From contig OZ038480.1 in the NCBI GenBank assembly GCA_964036315.1, positions 13,452,305 to 13,516,304 of the forward strand: a DNA stretch of 64,000 nt, given 5' to 3'. The position numbers and the translations under genes are program-made. Positions 56,545 to 64,000 of the stretch are shown in pieces (the stretch's first letter is position 1; each line of letters opens with the position of its first letter). The stretch is from Acanthosepion esculentum. Lineage: Eukaryota; Mollusca; Cephalopoda; Sepiida; Sepiidae. The notes below the pieces were generated by a model that was not told where the DNA came from, ran no database searches, and saw only the letters and a program-made list of their open reading frames with translations.

Positions 56545-57085
56545 GTCACCTGAATGGATTTTTAAGTTTTTAAGGATTCTGTATTCATTATATAAAACAA
56601 CTTTCCTGGCCGCATACACAATTCCGGAAAATCCTTGTTGAAAACACAACTATACTTAAACATGAAAACAATAGACAAAAACTAAAAATTCTTGAAGCTA
56701 TATAGATAAAACTGTTGAAACCTAACCTGAACAAAATATACTATGAAAACTCCACAAATATACTTAAATGCCTGTAATTGATAACAGAAGCCGCTGGTTT
56801 AAACCAACGGCTTCCCATACTTAACACTTCTCGTTTTCACTCTCGCGTGGTTATGTGTGATGTCATGGGCCGCGGTGCGATTTTCGCTTCCAGTGGCTCG
56901 TATGCACGATTGTGTCGTTGCTTGGAAATCTTCCATGCAAAAAAAAAACAAAAAAAAAACAGACTATCATTGTTGCTATGTCCGTGTATTGTTTAATTTA
57001 TTGTAATGCACTTGTCATCTCTGATGATGGCTTATGTAACCTGGAAGTTTAGATAGGATTAAAAAACATGTATCAATTTGTTGAT
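56545..57085 (+). mobile_element. Penelope-like element C-terminus and 3' end
   Basis: ENTTILKHENNRQKLKILEA, a stop, IKLLKPNLNKIYYENSTNIL and KCL parallel the 30.2-kb minus-strand copy. The 3' region ends with CTGATGATGGC (about 57023) and a partial GGAAGTT, a decayed hairpin motif. Confidence 0.6.
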
Positions 57086-57197
57086 TTTCTTTCGTCTTTC
57101 AATGATAATGTTATTAAGCTTATCAGACAATATGAAAAGAATTTGCTTAAATTAAATAGACAAAACTTGTCTATATTATTTTAGGAAAGACGCATTA

Positions 57198-57250
<53 letters not shown>
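57198..57250. repeat. (TA)n(GT)n microsatellite
   Basis: TA run then GT run. Confidence 0.96.
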
Positions 57251-57251
<1 letters not shown>

Positions 57252-57400
57252 AACTGTAAAAGAACGAAGCTGGGATCAAAACTCGGCTGATTTGACATCA
57301 GTCAGATATCTTAGGCCATGGTCACTCGGTAGAAAGGAAGGGATTTTTAACGTTTTTCTCTATACGAAATACGCCAACGGCTCGGAAAAATCAATTTATA
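57245..57400 (-). mobile_element. SINE family B head, truncated, minus strand
   Basis: Minus strand shows ATGGCCTAAGATATCTGAC and CCGAGTTTTGATCCCAGC, related to the tRNA-like part of 26358-26428. The ribozyme end is missing; the head runs directly into the GT/TA tract. Confidence 0.5.
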
Positions 57401-57479
57401 CTTGAAGAGTGATGCTTAATAGCAGTAGGGGCCACTTTTTTAAAAAAAAAAAAACATTCTAGTTCTATGTGCCATGTTT

Positions 57480-57780
57480 AATGGATGTCAGTTATCAGTT
57501 ATCTCCTGTTACTTTCCCTCTGAAAATTCTCCACTGGCTTAACCGGGTATTGAACTCACACTCTTTGGGTTCTTCCACTGGATCTAACTAACACCTTTAT
57601 CCACTGTGCCATGTGTCCTCACATCGCCCGTGGAGCTAGAAGTCTACCCCAGTGAGCGAAATAAAGGGTTCAGTTTGACATTCGAACCACCTGATTTACA
57701 ACGTACAACGGTTGAAACGTTGTAATAAATATGGCGAGAAAGATGAGGACATAAGTCCGAATAATGTAAATAAAATACAT
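57480..57780 (+). mobile_element. Dispersed element D, plus strand
   Basis: tRNA-like part on the minus strand (about 57605-57545), then GTACAACGGTTGAAACGTTG and AATATGGCGAGAAAGATGAG, the monomer of the 98-bp satellite in single copy. Confidence 0.6.
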
Positions 57781-58510
57781 AATCTTCTTTTAATACTTTG
57801 CAGAATAGCTGTTGTTCTCTTCTACAGTAACCAAACTCTTGTAGTTCTCAATTAATGATTTGTACATTTTATTTGGTATTTTGCGCCACGCTTTTTCGCA
57901 TATGGTCTTCGGATCAGGGATGATTGCTGGAGATCTCGATTGGATCTGAATTTTCAAATAAAGCCATACATGATTTCTAGAATTACGTGCAAACAAATCA
58001 ATTTTAGTTTCGTCGGTCCATAATACTCTTTCCCAATACAATTTTTTCCTTATCGGTAAGTTCACGTACGAATTTCACCCTGGCTCCTCTATAACTTTTC
58101 AATAGCAGTGAAGTTTTCCGAGGGGCGAAGTAGTTTAGATTGTTCCTATGAATTTCATTGCTTATTGTTCATTTAGTGACAGATTCCTGATGAAAGCAAA
58201 TCATCCTGCAATTCTTGACAAGTTATCACTCTATTTTGTTTAATTTGACACATTAATTTTCTCGAAGAAATCTTCCGAGGAGTACCTGTTCTTCTTTGGT
58301 TGCCAACAGTTTTGAGTTATTTATATATCTTGCAATGAATGAATTAATGGTAGTAAATGGAATATTCAGGTGGTCTGAGATTCCCCTGTACCATTATATT
58401 ATTTCCAGAGGTTAACAATCAGTTATTTTTGCAAATTTATCCATTCTTTACCACTTGTCCAGATGATAACCTGCTTGCACGAATATCGATTACAGAATGT
58501 TCTGTTTGTA
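57781..58510 (-). pseudogene. Tc1-like transposase, internally deleted
   Basis: Minus strand, high to low coordinate: NQRRTGTPRKISSRKL (linker), QDDLLSSGI, APRKTSLL, GARVKFVRELT and then the open frame from 58065: KLYWERVLWTDETKIDLFAR, NSRNHVW, then after a deletion PDPKTICEKAWRKIPNKMYK and SLIENYKSLVTVEENN. WTDETKI holds the first catalytic Asp. The middle, with the second and third acids, is deleted and the first half is frame-broken. It ends exactly at element D on its left. Confidence 0.75.
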
Positions 58511-58773
58511 TTTAGGCAAAACTGATAATATCATTGGAACATTCTAGAATATTCCACTTGAATAATCTAGAGTATTAAAGCAATTTAAATGCTTTAAAAT
58601 CTGAAATTTGCATTGTACAAATACTTTTTTCACCCATTAAAATGGATAAATGGGATCTATTTTTATTAAATAGATTTTTTTTTTGTTTTCTATGAATATT
58701 TAGTATGCTTCTGTATACAGTTAATAATATAAAAAGTATTTTTATTCATTAGCTTAAAATGTATGGCATATAC

Positions 58774-58777
<4 letters not shown>
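58511..58777. other. AT-rich, no recognisable feature
   Basis: No frame or repeat match. May contain the left terminus of the adjacent Tc1 element. Confidence 0.4.
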
Positions 58778-58823
<46 letters not shown>

Positions 58824-58843
58824 TGGCATATACAATTATATAT

Positions 58844-58930
<87 letters not shown>
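58778..58930. repeat. (TA)n tracts with a duplicated spacer
   Basis: ATATGGCATATACAATTATA occurs at both 58760 and 58820, between TA runs. Confidence 0.95.
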
Positions 58931-58931
<1 letters not shown>

Positions 58932-59300
58932 ATGTATGTATATGGGACAAGAATGTATTAAATGTCACATCCCTTTAAGCAACACCCGGACGGCCTTGAC
59001 GTATACACCTTCAACACCTCTGCGAAAAATGCAAAATTTTAGGCTATTATTGCCGACGTATGAACTAATTTTTAACTTTATGCGTCACGAGACTTCCGAT
59101 TAAACTTTATCCGGAAACTTACCTAAAAGACATTTGGGTCACTAACACACAAAAAAGAGAAAATTTAGCATCGAAAAACATTAGAAAAAAATTAATTATT
59201 TTTAATAATATGTGGAAACCTTCACGCTATGCCTGATGAAGGTCACGAGACCGGAAACCCGTGTAGCAAAATTATGGAAAATAAAGCATAATATTTTTCT
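58931..59300 (+). mobile_element. Retroelement 3' end with PLE-type hairpin
   Basis: A plus-strand frame [20 protein letters not shown] ends in a stop, followed by a 3' UTR with CTGATGA (59233-59239), A, GGTC, loop ACGA, GACC, G, GAAA. The coding part is not recognised with confidence. Confidence 0.45.
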
Positions 59301-59394
59301 GAAAAATTCACATTACAACCAAAAACGTTTACGGTTTCTCTTTTCTTTTTAATATAGACACTTTTCTCTCGTTGGAACTACTATAACCCCTTCC

Positions 59395-59398
<4 letters not shown>

Positions 59399-59450
<52 letters not shown>
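59399..59450. repeat. (TA)n microsatellite
   Basis: TA run directly before a mariner-like start. Confidence 0.97.
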
Positions 59451-59452
<2 letters not shown>

Positions 59453-60000
59453 GAGGTCTGATAAAAGTGGACTATTGCTATGGTACCTGAGCTAAAGTAC
59501 GCAAAGTGAAGCCACTTGGCACAGGTTGACTCTGACGTCTTACGCGTATACGCACTAAGGTATGATGCTCACGGTTACTTCTGTTGTTTATAATGTAAAG
59601 TGTGTAGAGTGTGTTGTTGTCTCATCACAGGACAGAGATTGCATCAGTGATCATGGCTTGTTCAGCAGTTTTTGGTCAAGTACAACATTCCCCAGGTTCG
59701 ACAACTATTTCCTTAATGTCTTGTCTATTGCAACATTTTCTTCTTCAAAAATCAAATTCCACTTGAAAGGAAAACAGATTTCAAGACGTCGAGGAAATCT
59801 AAGAGAATATCACGAAACGCTGATCGCTTTCTCCCTAAAAGAAGTTACAGGACTGCTTCCATCATTGGAAGCGACGCTGGATAAAGTGTACGGCTTCAGA
59901 AGCGGACTACTTCGAAGGAGATTAAATGACGAATTCATATGTGTTGTAGTTTTCTTTTTATGGTAGACCGATTCTTTTGATCATTATTTTTTTATGGCTT
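59451..60000 (+). mobile_element. mariner-like element, heavily deleted
   Basis: Starts TACGAGGTCTGATAAAAGTG, which resembles a mariner terminus. Near the right end, frames give KFHLKGKQISRRRG, EEVTGL-like KEVTGLLPSLEATLD and a shifted LQKRTTSKEIK, echoing a mariner C-terminal region. No clear right terminus. Confidence 0.4.
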
Positions 60001-60044
60001 CTCTTAGAGAAAACTGAAATATAAAATTATATTTATAGATAAAG

Positions 60045-60470
60045 GAATCCCCCTAGGTAAGATGATAAAATACATCCTAGTTCTGGGTAAGATGATAAAC
60101 TACATCCGCGTTCTGGGTAAGTTGATAAAATACATCCTAGTCCTGGGTAAAACGATAAAATACGCCCTAGTCCTGGGTAAGATGATAAAATACATCCGCG
60201 TTCTGGGTAAGTTGATAAAATACATCCTAGTCCTGGGTAAAACGATAAAATACGCCCTAGTCCTGGGTAAGATGATAAAATACATCCGCGTTCTGGGTAA
60301 GTTGATAAAATACATCCTAGTCCTGGGTAAAACGATAAAATACATCCTAGTCCTGGGTAAGACGATAAAATACATCCTAGTCCAGGGTAAGATGATGAAA
60401 TACACCCCCTCCTGGGCAAGACGATAAAATACATCCGCGTCCTGGGTAAGGCGATAAACTACGTCCACAG
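60045..60470. repeat. 30-bp minisatellite, about 14 units, 90-bp higher order
   Basis: Unit GATAAAATACATCCTAGTCC plus TGGGTAAGAT. Variants occur in the repeating order GCG, CTAG/ACG, GCCCTAG, giving a 90-bp super-period. Because 30 is divisible by three, both strands stay open (121 codons plus, 133 and 147 minus). It is the expanded third part of the 23.6-kb composite repeat. Confidence 0.93.
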
Positions 60471-60720
60471 CAAGAGCTCTGATCAGGAGGATTTGAAGGG
60501 CGTAGAACCACCTCTTAATTGCTGGTATTCTCATGGCCACCATGAGCCGGGGTGGTAGAACCTGTTAGCGTCCCAAATGTGGGCAAAACACCATGAAAAT
60601 GTAAAAATAATACTAGCAATAAATTTTTGAAGAAAAAAATTATTACCAGTAATACATTTTTGAAGGAAAAATAAAACCAGCAATATATTTCTGGAAAAAA
60701 AAAGTAGTAACTACTTACTT
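60471..60720 (-). mobile_element. Composite repeat, unique block and ~30-bp repeat (minus strand)
   Basis: Minus strand matches 23270-23740: CCTCCTGATCAGAGCTCTTG, AATTAAGAGGTGGTTCTACG and the TATTACTGGTAATAATTTT-type units. Confidence 0.65.
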
Positions 60721-60920
60721 CATTTTTATTCGGAAATTATTTTTTACGAATAAATCGTTTTAGTCGTGTTCCAAAATAAAGTTTTCCCTCTTCTTACACT
60801 ATTTAGTTCTTGCAAATATCGTTTTAACTCTTGTTCCAAAACACAAAAACGAAAACTTCTGAAGAAGTGTTAGTCGCAAGAATTCTAAAGGGAACAATTT
60901 CTAAAGTTCTCTTCAGGTCC

Positions 60921-62760
60921 GTATATATATATATATATATATATATGTATTGCAGTTCCCTCATATGCTACAATATTCATGGGAAAATTTGAGCAGACGT
61001 ATATCTATCCCCTCATCGGTAGCGACTGCATATTCTATGCAAGATATATCGATGATATATTCTTTGTATACACGGGCAGTGACGACAAAATTATCCAATT
61101 CCTCATGACCCTAAACACAATGCACGACTCAATTAAGTTTGACTATGAAATATCCACAAGATCGCTAACATTTTTAGACACCCGCATTTACATAGATGAA
61201 AACAGGAAACTACAAACAACACTACACGCTAAAATCCGACACCCACAACTATATACACTTTAAGTCTTCCCACCCCCAACACCTCATAGAGAACCTTCCC
61301 TATTCACAAGCACTTAGACTCAGAAGGATATGTTCCAACAATGAAGAACTAAATAAACACATTGAAAATCAATTCACAACACGGGGCTATAAATAACATC
61401 TAATCAGGGAACGAATATATAAAGCAATTTCCACACCTAGAGAAGACACCCTAATGTACAAGATTAAAAATAAACCCAGCCGTATCCCTCTAATAACCAC
61501 TTACAACCCCACTCTGCCTCCACTATCCCAAATAATCAAAAGTCGCTGGGAAATACAACATCTCAAAACAGACCTAAACAAATTGTTTAATGAACCCGGC
61601 CTTCTAGCATATTGTAGACCTAAGAACCTAAAAGAAATCATAGGTAGTAACCACATTTCAGGGGACAAGGTAATCCGTAATAAACCAACAGCAAGAACAA
61701 CGGGGTTTTCGCAACCATGTAACAACAAAAGAAGCTTATGCTGCAACCACATTAGACACACGAATTCATTCACTAGCTCAGTCACTTAATCTACTTTCAA
61801 AATCTACCACGACTCTAACTGTAGAAGTCATAACATAATTTACCTCCTACAATGCACACTATGCCAGAAACAATATGTAGGAAAATCTGAATGACCCTTG
61901 CCCTACAGAATTAATTATTATCACAATCGAATTAAGCCAACTCCCCATGAAAGATTATTACCTGTAGAACAACATTTCCGCCTAGAAAAACACGATTTTA
62001 AAACCCATGCCAAATTCACTATAATTGAGAGAAGAGAAAAGTCCAGAGCAGATAACATTAGAAAGATTTTAGAGTGCCATGAAAATAAGTGGATACAACG
62101 TTTAAAAACGCACTATCCAGACGGGCTTAATCACAAATTTAACAATATAGATAGTATTAATATACAACCCCACAAATTAGGACATACCCACATTTCTCAC
62201 CCACACAAGACAGACATGCTTAGGGAGGTGTTGAGGCCTCACACTTATACACACACCCACACAAATATACACACTTACACACATCATACTCACTCACTCA
62301 CTAATGAGCCAAATGATAACACACACCCATAGTAATATACACGCTTACACACATCATACTCACTCCCTAAGAACCAAATAACACACACACACACTTCACA
62401 GAGACACATCCCCTTTCCAGGAACCAATAAAACTGCCAAACTGACCAAGGGAATTCAGAGCAGCATGAATCCATCCAGCTCTTATCTCAAATAACAACTT
62501 AAAAGAGACTGTTTGACCAACGCAAGGTCTGACCAACATTCATGTTAAAAAATTAAAAAAACAAAAAAAACAAATGAAAACTACAGACAAAAGTTCATTT
62601 TCTCCATCAAGACATTCATTTCTGTAGTTCACTGCTACCAGCAAACAGAAAATTATTTTTCTCCTGATGATGGCTATGTTGGCCGAAACTAGTCGAGGAA
62701 TCTAAATGAAATAATAATAAAAACGAAAGGATATTAATATACAACCCAGTGTGTCTGAAG
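60921..62760 (+). mobile_element. Penelope-like element (RT palm + GIY-YIG endonuclease), 5'-truncated
   Basis: The best retroelement copy here. From 60979: MGKFEQTYIYPLIGSDCIFY, ARYIDDIFFVYTG with the YIDD catalytic motif (about 61040-61075), FDYEISTRSLTFLDTRIYID. After one frameshift (61190-61260): SSHPQHLIENLPYSQALRLR, RICSNNEELNKHIENQF, TTYNPTLPPLSQIIKSRW, LKEIIGSNHIS. The endonuclease follows: HNIIYLLQCTLCQKQYVGKS (GIY-YIG with the CxxC finger, about 61829-61888), PVEQHFRLEKHDFKTHAKFT, ENKWIQRLKTHYPDGLNHKF. Stops near 61395, 61787 and 61892 disable it. The 3' UTR ends with CTGATGA (62664-62670), T, GGC, GCC, GAAA (62685-62688). The 5' end is cut at a TA run (60921-60947). Confidence 0.88.
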
Positions 62761-62799
62761 ATTTTAATTTTTTAATATTTTTTATTGTTCAAAATATAT

Positions 62800-63401
<602 letters not shown>

Positions 63402-63813
63402 AAAAACAGCAATGGGGATATAAATGTTACGCTTAAATATAGAGATTAGAATTATTCTAGCCACTATATAATTAATTTAACAAATACAATACATTAAATG
63501 TCCTTATATATAACTCTTAGCGAGATATACTTAATATATTACACTTGTTACACAAAAAAAAGAAAAAACGTTGTATGCCACGACTTATGTTAAAGATAAA
63601 CAAATATGAACAAAAGTTTATAAAATGTATATATTAAATACTGTAATTAAAAGAAATAACATAATATAATATAATATAATATAATTAACAATGAAAGATA
63701 TAAGAACAATGGATAATTAAATGGAAAAGAATTAACACTTACCTTTAAATATGACATTGATTTCTTTGTGCAAAAAGAGAAAAAAAACACGTCCGCTTAC
63801 TCCGACATCAGCG

Positions 63814-63817
<4 letters not shown>
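63402..63817. other. AT-rich, no recognisable feature
   Basis: Short (ATAAT)n run near 63660-63685. No frame or repeat match. Confidence 0.45.

Positions 63818-63870
<53 letters not shown>
63818..63870. repeat. (TA)n microsatellite
   Basis: TA run abutting a palindromic element. Confidence 0.97.
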
Positions 63871-63871
<1 letters not shown>

Positions 63872-63982
63872 TGAAAATAGAAGTCAACACTTAGAGGCGA
63901 CAGTCTGTTTCATGCTAGATGCAATCGTCAGGCCACAACGATTGCATCTAGCATGAAACAGACTATCGCCTTCTATGTTCAC
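63871..63982. repeat. Palindromic element
   Basis: Arms 63871-63928 and 63938-63982 pair (CTGTTTCATGCTAGATGCAA with its complement), the left arm having a 13-nt insert. Fragments of one arm occur at 41648-41681 and 42189-42222. Confidence 0.85.
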
Positions 63983-64000
63983 TTTTATATTTACACACGC

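Noticed and set aside
60045..60470. CRISPR-like array of 30-bp repeats
   Set aside because: Units are contiguous with no unique spacers, and the DNA is eukaryotic.
60033..60543. Repeat proteins of 121-147 codons on both strands
   Set aside because: A 30-bp unit keeps all frames open; neither strand shows a start context, domain or copies with conserved protein.

Overview
No intact protein-coding gene is visible in this window. It reads as repeat-dominated intergenic or intronic DNA from a large animal genome, most likely a mollusc and probably a cephalopod such as an octopus. The reasons are the many long (TA)n tracts, several families of tRNA-derived SINEs, fragments of Penelope-like retroelements (PLEs) with GIY-YIG endonuclease pieces, decayed Tc1/mariner DNA transposons, truncated LINE tails and two large satellite arrays. 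The species assignment is inference; the repeat content is seen directly.

Layout. 1-3.9 kb: Tc1 transposase remnant at the left edge (minus strand), (TA)n and GATA microsatellites, a hairpin and a degenerate 31-bp minisatellite. 3.9-14.66 kb: about 97 copies of a 110-bp satellite with 220-, 330-, 660- and 2,310-bp higher-order structure. 14.7-19.6 kb: a possible LTR-like segment, a promoter-like patch and 3' ends of two LINE families. 19.6-34.2 kb: palindromic elements, SINEs, Tc1 and mariner remnants, PLE fragments and microsatellites. 34.2-40.3 kb: a 98-bp satellite (about 54 units) next to the dispersed element from which its monomer appears to come. 40.3-53.3 kb: SINEs, a perfect-looking 541-bp duplication carrying a MITE, a CT-rich block, LINE tails, hairpins, a (CCCCCTTCTTATT)n block and one candidate host exon encoding a signal peptide. 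53.3-64 kb: a SINE, PLE fragments (one split by a mariner), a 30-bp minisatellite, and the best PLE copy (reverse transcriptase palm plus GIY-YIG endonuclease) at 60.9-62.7 kb.

The most interesting signal is a set of hammerhead ribozymes attached to tRNA-like SINE heads. At 20549-20595 (minus) all three stems and the catalytic core of a type I hammerhead are present. A second family with a different stem II occurs at 26444-26486, 27164-27207 and 49858-49901 (plus) and decayed at 41249-41283 (minus); its stem I sequence changes between copies while pairing is kept. A related but non-canonical hairpin (CTGAWGA, one extra base, a short stem, then GAAAC) recurs at PLE 3' ends, in palindromic elements and in the element that seeded the 98-bp satellite. 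The window therefore shows self-cleaving-RNA retroelements, PLEs that could supply reverse transcriptase and endonuclease, and satellites grown from fragments of such dispersed elements.
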